Origin: G963675935 sp963803125
Lineage (GTDB): Bacteria > Planctomycetota > Planctomycetia > Pirellulales > Thermoguttaceae
Reading direction: 5' to 3'
NCBI GenBank assembly: GCA_963803125.1
Contig: CAWDLR010000002.1
Span: forward strand, 992,001-1,056,000
Length of the DNA: 64,000 nt
Position numbers and translations under genes: made by a program. Shown in pieces: positions 17,695-25,342 of the stretch. The notes beneath the pieces are model-generated. The model was not told the origin of the DNA. It did not search any database and saw nothing but the letters and a program-made list of their open reading frames with translations. Each line of letters begins with the position of its first letter. The stretch's first letter is position 1.

Positions 17695-17955
17695 ATGAAG
17701 CCCAATTCAGCAATTCTCCGTTGTGCAAAGGTTGTTCTACAGAGCGCAATTGTATGGTCGCTGCTTGTGGGTTGCTTGCTCCATACAGGTTCCGCAGTAG
17801 TGATCGGCGGTGAGCGGGTAGCCCCGGTTCTCGAACCGGGGCGGCTTTGCCGCAAGAGGTGGAGGGGCAACGCCAACGCGCATCGCCTCCCGCATGGCCT
17901 CTTGGGCGTTCGCCCACCGGTTCAAGAACCGGTGCCACCCAATGCCAAGGCTTGA
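17695..17955 (+). CDS. Doubtful small ORF with a signal-like start, running into repeats
   Basis: 86 residues. The N terminus (MKPNSAILRCAKVVL.. then WSLLVGCLLHTG) could be a lipoprotein-type signal with lipobox LVGC. From about residue 38, however, the frame runs through two dispersed palindromes (17823-17842 and 17915-17934). If real, the gene was truncated by repeat insertion; it may equally be spurious. Confidence 0.25.
   Translation: MKPNSAILRCAKVVLQSAIVWSLLVGCLLHTGSAVVIGGERVAPVLEPGRLCRKRWRGNANAHRLPHGLLGVRPPVQEPVPPNAKA
17823..17934. repeat. Two dispersed 20-bp palindromes (GGTTC..GAACC)
   Basis: CCCCGGTTCTCGAACCGGGG (17823-17842) and CACCGGTTCAAGAACCGGTG (17915-17934), about 70 bp apart. 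They sit just left of the IS4 element, and the second abuts its candidate inverted repeat. Confidence 0.85.
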
Positions 17956-19481
17956 TTGGAAGCGGTTTTGATGTAATCTTTTGCGAGGTCGAGGGTTGCG
18001 TTGAAAATGTGCTTTGGGAAAATGGCGGTGAATTGACCGCGCATGAAAAAGCCGTTCCAGCAATGATAGGGGGTCACAACACCAAACCCCATCATGGAAG
18101 GAACGGCAAATGGCCAACGCAAGGAAGCGGGCCCGCCAACGACGGCGGGCGAAATCGTTGATCGGCTCGATGCGAGAGTTTCTCACGCCGGAAGTTTTCA
18201 AGCAAGTCCGAAATGCTTCAAAACGCAGGAAATGCCCGCGTTGGGACTTGCATCCTTTGCTTTACATCATCATCCTGACGACCTATTGCTGTGGCGACAG
18301 CCTCCCGGAAAAGTTTGAAGCCGCCAGAATGTTCTATGTCGCCAGTTGTCCAAAACGAAAACGGCCGGGCCAGCACTTTTCCGGCTTTGAAAAGGCCATC
18401 GCCAAACTTCCCATGCCCATCCTGCGGGCGTTGGCGGCGGCCCTGCGCACGGATGGAAGTCATTTTCGGCAATCAGTGGAAAGTGGGAAACTTCATCCCC
18501 TTTGGCTGTGATGGCACGCGGCAGACGTGTCCCCGCACCGAGGAACTGGAGCAACGCTTGGGAAGCGGCGGCAAAGAGGATTCGTCACCGACGATCTGGA
18601 ACACCTCGATCGTGCATCTTACCTTGGGCATTCCCTTTTGCTGGCGATTGGGGAAGGGGGGCAAAGCCAGCGAACGAAGTCACCTCATGTACATGCTGCG
18701 TTGGCTGCCAGCGGCGGCGTTGGTGGTGGCCGACGCGGGATATGTGGGCTACAACGTGGCCGCGACCATGATCTTGGCGAACGTGTCCTTTCTCATCCGC
18801 ATGTCCTCCAAGGCCACCTTTTACAGCGAAACCCAGGAACTGTTGGAGGAGTTCCGCGAAGGGATTGTCTATTATTGGCCGAAGAGCCAGCAGGAGGACG
18901 GCAAGCCGCCGATTCGCGGCCGATTGCTGCGGATTCACAGTTGCCGTCATAAGGTGGACGTCTGGCTGTTTACGAACGTGGAAGATGCGAAGCAGCTATC
19001 CTTGGAGATGGCGGGAACTTGTTATCGTTGGAGGTGGGAAAACGAGGGATTTTTCAGAACCTACAAGCGAACCTTGAAGAAAGTGGCGTTGATGAGTCGG
19101 ACGCTACGGCTAGTGCATCGCGAGGCAGAGGCTTCGATGATCGCAACGCAGTTATTGCTTTGTCAAGGCGCGTTGGCGATGCCGGCACCGCCGAAAGACA
19201 GCCTCCCGATAATGTGCAGCCCACGGGGGGTGTTGCTGGAGGTGCGTCGTGACATGTTAGGCCGTAGGGAATCCAAGCCATTTCGTGAAAGGATTGCCCG
19301 AGCGCAACGCGAACGGCGTGTGCGTACCAGCCCGAAACAGAAGCGGGAATGGCCGCGTCGCAAAGCTCACACGGCGCCACACCCGCCGGTCTTGCTGCGG
19401 CTGACAGAAGAACAGAAAGTCAAGATTCAACAACAGTTACAAGCGGCATAACACAGTAAACTGGAAATGGCATTGGGTGGC
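17934..19481 (+). mobile_element. IS4-family insertion sequence, inactivated
   Basis: The transposase pseudogene (18110-19451) lies between candidate 14-bp perfect inverted repeats GCCACCCAATGCCA (17934-17947) and TGGCATTGGGTGGC (19468-19481), giving 1548 bp, a normal IS4 size. No convincing target duplication is visible, and the ends could also be a dispersed GGCATTGGGTGGC repeat, so the boundaries are tentative. Confidence 0.6.
18110..19451 (+). pseudogene. IS4-family DDE transposase, frameshifted
   Basis: Two overlapping frames together make one transposase. The first (from 18110) encodes the N-terminal helical region through ILRALAAALR. The second continues from about 18465 with 'WKVGNFIPFGCDGTR', carrying the first catalytic Asp. 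The second Asp is in VVADAGYVGYN. The IS4 signature Tyr-x2-Arg-x3-Glu-x6-Lys is intact as YRWRWENEGFFRTYK. The shift lies around 18455-18475 and removes the single continuous frame, so the element is probably inactive unless the shift is a sequencing error. The C-terminal Arg/Lys-rich tail is intact. Confidence 0.88.
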
Positions 19482-19613
19482 ATCGACAAGCCGTGGCATG
19501 TGCGGTTCTCCCGAATGAATTGTGCCAAAACGGTATCTACCGTTTTGCCTTCGGCCATTCGGGCGGCACTGCCGACCACCGGCAGGTAGGTAAGGTACTG
19601 CTATTAAACGACT

Positions 19614-19750
19614 TAGCGGCTGTCCAAGAACAACTTTGGAGTTTCCTGCAACCGTCATTCTGAGCGCAGCGAAGAATCTCCGGGGGACCGGCGAGATTCT
19701 TCGCTGCGCTCAGAATGACGAAGAGGGGACTTATTCTTGGACAGCCGCTA
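19614..19750. repeat. 137-bp nested inverted-repeat element next to tRNA-Val
   Basis: Outer perfect 17-bp repeats TAGCGGCTGTCCAAGAA (19614-19630) and TTCTTGGACAGCCGCTA (19734-19750). Inside is a 28-bp perfect palindrome (19653-19680 / 19693-19720; core ATTCTGAGCGCAGCGAAG) with a 12-nt loop. It ends 6 bp from the 3' end of the tRNA gene. Confidence 0.9.
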
Positions 19751-19756
19751 CGAAAG

Positions 19757-19830
19757 TGGGCGGTAGAAGTCTCGAACTTCCGACCTCCAGCTTGTCGAGC
19801 TGGCGCTCTAACCAACTGAGCTAACCGCCC
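19757..19830 (-). tRNA. tRNA-Val(GAC)
   Basis: Folds as a full cloverleaf: acceptor GGGCGGT/ACCGCCC, D arm GCTC..GAGC, anticodon stem CCAGC/GCTGG with loop TCGACAA (anticodon GAC), variable AGGTC, and T arm GGAAG/CTTCT with TTCGAGA. CCA is not encoded. Position 33 is C instead of the near-universal U. Confidence 0.85.
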
Positions 19831-20490
19831 TGAACATCAGGCCTCAGCCCTGTGCTACGCGAGCACCAAAAGGCCATTTCGTCATTCTGGCATCGCCGTG
19901 GCCGATCGTCAAGGAGCGGCGGTTCTGCGATTCGGAGTTGCGATACGGTCGCACGGCGTTTCGCAAATCGTCGATCGCGCTTCAGCATGACGAAAAGCGT
20001 TGTGCATCAACGTGTTATGCTGAAGCACCGCCTGCGGAACGGCGGAGCATTCCCGGCCTGACACGCGCGACCCGCATTTCTCGCCACACGGCGGCGAAGG
20101 GCGGACGGCGACGCGATGGGCAGGGCGGTGGCAGGAGGGCCGTCGAACGGGCCTGACAACCGGCGGTTCTCCGCCGCTCGGAACCCGGCGTAAAGAGATC
20201 GTCCAGTTTTTATGGTGTTGCTTTTTCGACGAGTTACGACGACAGAACACATCGTTTTCTTGCGCGAATTGGTGGGCGATTTCCCAATCCTTGGAAAACG
20301 CCTGGAGTTCGTTGCCAAGGCCAACACCCAAACTACGCAAAATGCCCCAAAAACTGGACGATCTCTAAACGCCGGGCCCTAATACCAGCTACCCTGGAAA
20401 CGCCCGTGAACGGGCACAGGGGTGAGGTGCGAGGTGAACATCGAACCGTGCTTTCTTTCATGGATTGGCTAAGCTACAATTGGGGGGAGG
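19831..20490. other. Gene-free repeat-rich stretch downstream of tRNA-Val
   Basis: Contains fragments of the REP-like CTTCAGCATGACG / GTTATGCTGAAGCA type (19980-20030), palindromic GGGCCTGAC..CGCCGGG segments (20140-20420) shared with 39520-39745, and a MITE-like insertion at 20195-20365. No supported ORF. Confidence 0.6.
20195..20365. mobile_element. 171-bp MITE-like element nested in a repeat
   Basis: 17-bp terminal inverted repeats GAGATCGTCCAGTTTTT (20195-20211) and AAAAACTGGACGATCTC (20349-20365). They are flanked by a direct TAAA on both sides (20191-20194 and 20366-20369) that looks like a target duplication. Removing the element and one TAAA restores GGCGTAAACGCC, the palindrome found intact near 39690. 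It encodes no transposase. Confidence 0.8.
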
Positions 20491-20729
20491 ATGAACGAGC
20501 ACAAGAACAAGCATATCCGCGCCGCAATCGACTACGCCCTTTCTCGTGGTTGGCGGCTGGAAATGGCGGGGTCGCGGGCACATATTTGGGGCACGCTGTA
20601 CTGTCCCCGCCGCGGGCGAGGGGCTGTTTTCGCAGGGTTTTCAGTACACCGCGCTCGCCAGAGAACCACGCTAGGTGGCTGCGGCGCGGAGTGGATCATT
20701 GCCCGCATTCTACAGAGGCAAGCCCATGA
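20491..20729 (+). pseudogene. First gene of a two-gene cassette, frameshifted
   Basis: The frame from 20491 reads MNEHKNKHIRAAIDYALSRG...IWGTLYCPRRGRG. Near 20635 coding shifts to another frame that reads CFRRVFSTPRSPENHARWLR then RGVDHCPH and stops at 20727-20729. Together they make a ~80-residue protein with a Cys-Pro...Pro-Glu-Asn-His-Ala...Arg-Arg...His-Cys pattern that I associate with small conserved hypothetical proteins paired with the next gene. Its stop overlaps the next start (ATGA). Either the gene is broken or one base is wrong in the sequence. Confidence 0.6.
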
Positions 20730-20989
20730 AGACTTATGAGTTTGAGGTGATCCTGGCGTCTGGGACGGACATGACCGAGGAACTGGCCGACCGCCTATTT
20801 GAGGCCGGCTGCGACGACGGCACGCCGGGGGCCTGCTGTGGCGTGCCGGTCATCGGATTCAGTCGGGAAGCAGATTGTCTCGAATCGGCCATCCGCAGCG
20901 CCGTGGCCGACGTTCAGAAAGCCGGCTGCGTTGTCGAGCGTGTGCAGATCGAGCGCGACTCGCCGCTGCTGTCGTCGGGGGCGGGCTAG
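20726..20989 (+). CDS. Small conserved protein, second gene of the cassette
   Basis: 87 residues, MKTYEFEVILASGTDMTEEL, starting in an ATGA overlap with the preceding pseudogene, which indicates translational coupling. The 'ADRLFEAGCDDGTPGACCGV' segment and the C-terminal 'LESAIRSAVADVQKAGCVVE' helix-strand look like a small alpha/beta domain. The two-gene arrangement is reminiscent of toxin-antitoxin pairs, but no toxin motif is visible and the function is unknown. A second copy of its C-terminal part lies at 21488-21592. Confidence 0.65.
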   Translation: MKTYEFEVILASGTDMTEELADRLFEAGCDDGTPGACCGVPVIGFSREADCLESAIRSAVADVQKAGCVVERVQIERDSPLLSSGAG

Positions 20990-21135
20990 GAGGAAGTTGG
21001 CCGACTGGCCTCAAGGCCGCGTCCTCTTGGGACGACGCGGGGCTTCACAACCGGCTGTCTCTTGCCATACAATAGATGCGGACACCCGCAAGGAAGCGCC
21101 GCGATGCCCTATTATGACTTCCCGATAGGTGCGAA

Positions 21136-21468
21136 ATGTTGCAACGACGCGCCACGCGAATCAACCGCGAGTTGACCCCGGCGGAACAAGAGCGTTTGGC
21201 CGAGTACCGGCGGCAGATTGCGACGAAGTTGCCCGATCTTGAGGCGCACGACCAGATGCGCAAGGACGCTCGCGAAGAGAGCACGTTGAGCGGCGAGTTG
21301 CGGCGGGCGATCCACCAGAGCGATCTGTCGCTGGCGGAAATCGCCACGCGCGTCGGCGTCACCCCAAACACGTTAGACGATTTCTTGACCGGCGAACGCA
21401 CGTTGCGGTCCGACGTCATTGACCGGCTGACAATCACCTTGGGTTACGAATTGAGTCGCAGCGGGTAA
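21136..21468 (+). CDS. XRE-type helix-turn-helix protein
   Basis: 110 residues. The N-terminal half is charged and helical (RELTPAEQERLAEYRRQIAT...). The C-terminal half is an XRE helix-turn-helix: 'LRRAIHQSDLSLAEIATRVG', then VTPNTLDDFLTGERTLRSDVIDRL. Likely a DNA-binding regulator or antitoxin. Immediately upstream is a short reading MPYYDFPIGAKCC with no clear partner gene. The gene sits between two copies of the cassette-protein tail (20881-20978 and 21497-21592), suggesting it was inserted with or between duplicated segments. Confidence 0.75.
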   Translation: MLQRRATRINRELTPAEQERLAEYRRQIATKLPDLEAHDQMRKDAREESTLSGELRRAIHQSDLSLAEIATRVGVTPNTLDDFLTGERTLRSDVIDRLTITLGYELSRSG

Positions 21469-21487
21469 GTCGGGAACACTCAAAGGT

Positions 21488-21592
21488 CGAGCTTCTGGAG
21501 TCTGCGATCCGCAGTGCCGTGGCCGACGTTCAGAAAGCCGGCTACGTTGTCGAGCGAGTCCAGATCGAACGCGACTCGCCGCCACTGTCGTC
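21488..21592 (+). pseudogene. Duplicated C-terminal fragment of the cassette gene
   Basis: Reads ESAIRSAVADVQKAGYVVER then VQIERDSPPLSS, nearly identical to the end of the gene at 20726-20989 at both DNA and protein level. It lacks the N-terminal half and a start codon, so it is a truncated duplicate. Confidence 0.8.
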
Positions 21593-21637
21593 CTGTCGCG
21601 AGGTGACACAAACAGAGACTCCTGACTTTCCCCCTAG

Positions 21638-22615
21638 TCACTCATGGGTGCGTTTGGCCTTGGCGACAGCCTCATTCAGTCCTGCATAGCGACTGTAGTT
21701 AACGTCGGATTGATCCGTCAGGCAGAACAGACCATGTGCGTACTTTGGCGCCCAGAGATTGTTCTTCAGGAGCAGCCCGTAGTTCATCAAATCATCCCAT
21801 GTCGCGATCCCACAAACAGCGTGATGGATTACCGATGCCGCCATATCTGCGATTTGCAATCCCTTCGACTCCGATGATCGTGGGTAGTGGAGATTGTCCC
21901 TGTAAATCTTGGTAAGGTCGAATTTGTCATTATCCGTCGAGTAGTTCTTGATTAGCGGATGGGCTTCGGTGTGGATCTCTGTGATGAGCATGGTCGGGCT
22001 CTTCTCACTCCACCCCTGAAGCCACGCTAGCATCGTCCACTTGAAAACCTGCTCTTCTCGACTGCCTCGGCGCATCTGTACGGGGTCAATCTCAAATCGC
22101 AATTGATCCCAACAGTCGGAGTATTCTTCGCCGGACAGCAGGATGATCGTCTGCTCAAACGCTCGCTTGATGCAATAGGCCACAGAACCGAGTCGAAGGG
22201 ATTGATTGTCACTGAGATTCTTGAATTGGTTTGCTAAGAGGCGCACCTCCGCCTTCATTGTGGCATGAACGCATTGCCCGGCCAACTCTCGCATTCGCCG
22301 CACCATGTCGCCTCGAACATCCTTCTTCGCCCGGTGTATTGACCCGATGTCGAGTATCGCCGGTGTGACGACGATCTTCTTGTTGCCGGCGATCATTTGG
22401 GCAAATTGCGTTCGTTCATCATACGTGAGCAGGTTCCCTTTTGGCTCTCCTTTCTTGAACGCTGGTCGGGCAAGCGTCTTGACGAACTGGTCGAACTCAG
22501 CGAAGACATCGCCCTGCGCCGACTCCGGAATCGTGATGCCAGCCACGACACCGACCCGTTGAGCCCCGTCATCATCACATCGGAAATCACCCGACTCATC
22601 GAAGTAGAAGTTCAT
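21638..22615 (-). CDS. DUF3800 domain protein
   Basis: About 325 residues; the ATG at 22615 (MNFYFDESGDFRC) is chosen because DUF3800 proteins start with the Y-x-DESG-D strand, though an ATG at 22636 is also possible and neither has a strong ribosome site. Conserved acidic residues: DESGD near the N terminus, EIHTEAHPL mid-protein, and LQIADMAASVIHHA (the 'IADM' Asp) near the C terminus. This RNase H-like pattern suggests a metal-dependent nuclease, but the family is uncharacterised and found mostly in accessory regions. Base composition is visibly more AT-rich than neighbours, consistent with transfer. Confidence 0.82.
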   Translation of the reverse strand: MNFYFDESGDFRCDDDGAQRVGVVAGITIPESAQGDVFAEFDQFVKTLARPAFKKGEPKGNLLTYDERTQFAQMIAGNKKIVVTPAILDIGSIHRAKKDVRGDMVRRMRELAGQCVHATMKAEVRLLANQFKNLSDNQSLRLGSVAYCIKRAFEQTIILLSGEEYSDCWDQLRFEIDPVQMRRGSREEQVFKWTMLAWLQGWSEKSPTMLITEIHTEAHPLIKNYSTDNDKFDLTKIYRDNLHYPRSSESKGLQIADMAASVIHHAVCGIATWDDLMNYGLLLKNNLWAPKYAHGLFCLTDQSDVNYSRYAGLNEAVAKAKRTHE

Positions 22616-22721
22616 AAAATCCGGCCCGGCATTCAACGGCTAGCGCCGATGGGCCTGTTACCAGCAGGAGTAGGGCAAATGTGATGGAGACACAAAGGCA
22701 TTCTCATGCCTTCGCCGCACC

Positions 22722-22753
22722 AAAAGCAACATGCCCACGACAAGCGTGGGCAT
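22722..22753 (-). terminator. Intrinsic terminator-like hairpin after pnp
   Basis: On the minus strand, ATGCCCACG-CTTGT-CGTGGGCAT is followed by GTTGCTTTTG. A 9-bp stem with a short U-rich tail about 60 bp after the pnp stop. The nearby CCCTCACCCTAACCCTCTCC (22779-22798) is a common dispersed repeat. Confidence 0.55.
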
Positions 22754-22815
22754 GGCACTGTTTTTCGATTATTTGCTGCCCTCACCCTAACCCTCTCCCG
22801 GCGGGCGAGGGGCGA

Positions 22816-24924
22816 TTATTTCCCTTCGCCCTTCGCCGCGGCGGCTTGCTCGCGGAGGACGGCTTTGCGGCTGAGCTTGACGCGGTCCTGGTCGTCGATG
22901 GCGATGACTTTGACCTTCATCTCGTCGCCGACCTTGCAAACGTCGGCGACGCTGTTGACGTAGCCGTCGGCCAGCTCGCTGATGTGGCACAGCCCGTCCT
23001 TGCCGGGCAGGATTTCGATGAAGGCGCCGAAATCCTTGATGCTCATCACGCGGCCGTCGTAGATGCGGCCGACCTCGACCGAGGCCGTCAGGGCCTCGAC
23101 CCGCCGCATCGCCTCCTGGGCGCCTTCGGCGTTGAACGACGCGATGCTGACCGTGCCGTCGTCCTCGACTTCGATCAACGCGCCGGTCGCCTCCTGGATC
23201 GAGCGGATCATCTTGCCGCCCGGGCCAATCAACAGGCCGATCTTCTCGGGGTCGATGTGCGTGCGCAACAGCCGCGGGGCCCATTGCGAAATCTCCGGCC
23301 GCGGCCGCGGAATCGCACCAAGCATTACCTTAAGGATCGCGATCCGCGCCTCGCGCGACTGCTTCAAGGTGGCACGGATGATCTCCTCGCTGATGCCGGC
23401 GATTTTGAGATCGAGTTGGATGCCGGTGATGCCGCGCTGTGTGCCGGCGACTTTGAAATCCATGTCGCCGAAATGGTCCTCATCGCCGATGATGTCGGTC
23501 AGCAGCACGAAGCGGTCGGGCTCCTTGACCAGGCCGACGGAGATGCCGGCCACGGGATTGCTGATCGGCACGCCGGCGGCCATCAGGCCGAGCGTGGCCC
23601 CGCAGACGCTGGCCATCGAACTCGATCCGTTGCTTTCGAGGATGTCGGAGATGATGCGAATCGTATAGGGGAAGGCGTCGGGATCGGGCAGGACCGGCTT
23701 GACGCTCCGCTCGGCCAGGGCGCCGTGGCCGATTTCGCGGCGGCCGGGGCCGCGGATCGGGCGGACTTCGCCCACCGAAAACGAGGGGAAATAGTAGTGC
23801 AGCATGAACTTCTGCGAATACTCTTCGACCAGCCCATCGACCCGCTGCTCGTCGCGGCCGGTGCCGAGGGTGACGGTCACCAGCGCCTGCGTCTCGCCGC
23901 GCTGGAAGATGGCCGAGCCGTGAACCCGCGGCAGCAGATCGACCTGGGCCGTCAACGGGCGAAGGGTCGTGTAGTCGCGGCCGTCGGGGCGGGTGCCGCT
24001 GAGGATCTGATCGCGGACGGCGCGGGTTTCCAGTTCTTCCCAGGCGGAGGCGAACGCCTCGGCGCTGATCGCCCCTTCGGCCTTCGGATCGGGGATCAAC
24101 GCGGCGACGGCCTGCTCCTTGACTTTGGCGCAGGCCTCGCCGCGGGCCAGCTTACCCGGGGTCTGCTTGGCGGCACGGAAGGCGTCGTAGTAGTTTTCGC
24201 GCAGTTTGTCGTAAACGCCGTTGGGCGGCGGCGGCACGAACTCCTGCTTGACCGTGCCCGCCTTGGCCGCCAACTCCTCCTGCATCTCGCAAATCTCGCG
24301 GATGTAGCTGTGGGCCAGGGTGATCGCCTCGACCATGCGGTCCTCGGGGATTTCGCGGGCGAAGCCCTCGATCATCAAGATCGATTCCTTGCTGCCGGAG
24401 ACGACCAGGTCGAGGTCGCTCTCCTCCAGGGCGTCGTGCGTGGGGAAGGGGACGAACTCGCCGTTGATCGAGGCCAACCGCACCGAGCCGATCGGGCCCT
24501 GGAACGGCAGCGGCGAAACCCGCAGCGCGGCCGAGGCCCCGTTCATCGCCAACACGTCGCCGTCGTTCTGCCGGTCGCTGGCCAGCACGAAGGCTTGAAT
24601 CTGGACTTCGTCCTTGTAGCCGTCGGGGAACAGCGGGCGGATGGGGCGATCCATCAGCCGGGCGGTGAGCGTCTCCTTGGTAGTCGGCCGGCCTTCGCGT
24701 TTGAGGAATCCGCCGGGAAACTTGCCGGCGGCGGCCACGCGCTCGCGATAATCGCAGGTCAGCGGGAAGAAGTCGCCGGGCCTGGGTCCGCCCGAGGCGA
24801 CAGCGGTCAGAACGACCGTTTCGCCGTACTGTACAAGACAACTGCCGGCAGCTTGCTTTGCTAGTTCGCCGGTCTCGATGGAAAAAATGGATGCTCCGAT
24901 CTGGCGTTCAACACGTACTTTCAA
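22816..24924 (-). CDS. pnp: Polyribonucleotide nucleotidyltransferase (PNPase)
   Basis: 702 residues, normal length. Phosphorolytic 3'-5' exoribonuclease and core of the RNA degradosome. Two RNase PH domains (about 1-230 and 310-540) flank a helical domain. The second has the phosphate-binding ILESNGSSSMASVCGATLGL and the catalytic Asp pair region GDEDHFGDMDFKVAGT. The KH domain (LIGPGGKMIRSIQEATGA) and S1 domain (GRVMSIKDFGAFIEILPGKD) follow. It lies 148 bp after rpsO on the same strand, the conserved bacterial order. A long hairpin fills that gap. Confidence 0.98.
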   Translation of the reverse strand: MKVRVERQIGASIFSIETGELAKQAAGSCLVQYGETVVLTAVASGGPRPGDFFPLTCDYRERVAAAGKFPGGFLKREGRPTTKETLTARLMDRPIRPLFPDGYKDEVQIQAFVLASDRQNDGDVLAMNGASAALRVSPLPFQGPIGSVRLASINGEFVPFPTHDALEESDLDLVVSGSKESILMIEGFAREIPEDRMVEAITLAHSYIREICEMQEELAAKAGTVKQEFVPPPPNGVYDKLRENYYDAFRAAKQTPGKLARGEACAKVKEQAVAALIPDPKAEGAISAEAFASAWEELETRAVRDQILSGTRPDGRDYTTLRPLTAQVDLLPRVHGSAIFQRGETQALVTVTLGTGRDEQRVDGLVEEYSQKFMLHYYFPSFSVGEVRPIRGPGRREIGHGALAERSVKPVLPDPDAFPYTIRIISDILESNGSSSMASVCGATLGLMAAGVPISNPVAGISVGLVKEPDRFVLLTDIIGDEDHFGDMDFKVAGTQRGITGIQLDLKIAGISEEIIRATLKQSREARIAILKVMLGAIPRPRPEISQWAPRLLRTHIDPEKIGLLIGPGGKMIRSIQEATGALIEVEDDGTVSIASFNAEGAQEAMRRVEALTASVEVGRIYDGRVMSIKDFGAFIEILPGKDGLCHISELADGYVNSVADVCKVGDEMKVKVIAIDDQDRVKLSRKAVLREQAAAAKGEGK

Positions 24925-24989
24925 TTTCGTTCCTACCTTGGTTTCCGTGAGCTGCAGCAGACAAGGGCAGAGGCGAGGGGCCAGAGGTC

Positions 24990-25066
24990 AGAGGCCAGGG
25001 GTCAGAGGTCAGGGGTCAGGGGCTAGTGGCTCCGGCCCCTGACCCCTGATCCCTGTCCTCTGACCC
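24990..25066 (-). promoter_or_regulatory. Long hairpin between rpsO and pnp, built from GGGGTCA repeats
   Basis: On the minus strand, arms AGGGGTCAGGGGC and GCCCCTGACCCCT pair perfectly (13 bp). The stem continues imperfectly to about 26 bp through GGTCAGAGG/CCTCTGACC-type units around a 10-nt loop. In E. coli an RNase III-cleaved hairpin at this position controls pnp; the same role here is an inference from position. Confidence 0.6.
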
Positions 25067-25072
25067 CTTCCT

Positions 25073-25342
25073 TTACTTGCGGATGTCGAGGCGGCGGATG
25101 ATGTCGAGGTACCGCTGCGGATCGACCCGTTTGAGGTAATCCAGCAGTCGCCGCCGGCGGCTGACCAACATCAGCAGACCGCGGCGGCAAGCGAAATCGC
25201 GCTTGTGGCTCCGCAAGTGCTCGGTCAGGCTGTTGATCCGCGACGTGAGGATGGCAATTTGGATTTCCGGGGAGCCAGTATCGTTGGCACTCCGCTGGAA
25301 TTCCCCGATCAAACCCGTCTTCCGCTCTCTGGTAATAGTCAT
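25073..25342 (-). CDS. rpsO: 30S ribosomal protein S15
   Basis: 89 residues, exact family length. Starts MTITRERKTGLIGEFQRSAN and carries GSPEIQIAILTSRINSLTEHL and HKRDFACRRGLLMLVSRRRR, the four-helix S15 core that binds 16S rRNA at the h20-h22 junction. Followed on the same strand by pnp. Confidence 0.98.
   Translation of the reverse strand: MTITRERKTGLIGEFQRSANDTGSPEIQIAILTSRINSLTEHLRSHKRDFACRRGLLMLVSRRRRLLDYLKRVDPQRYLDIIRRLDIRK

Noticed and set aside
17929..19490. Clear IS4 target-site duplication
   Set aside because: Sequences outside the 14-bp candidate ends do not form a matching direct repeat, so exact boundaries were kept tentative.
20726..21468. Complete toxin-antitoxin system
   Set aside because: The XRE gene is antitoxin-like, but no adjacent toxin motif (HigA/B, RelE, HicA) could be identified, and the first cassette gene is broken.
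21638..22636. Named defence system around the DUF3800 gene
   Set aside because: A single DUF3800 gene without partner effectors cannot be assigned to a defence system from sequence alone.
22681..24864. 727-residue plus-strand ORF opposite pnp
   Set aside because: Ala/Asp/Arg/Gly-rich shadow of PNPase; no start signal and no conserved domain.
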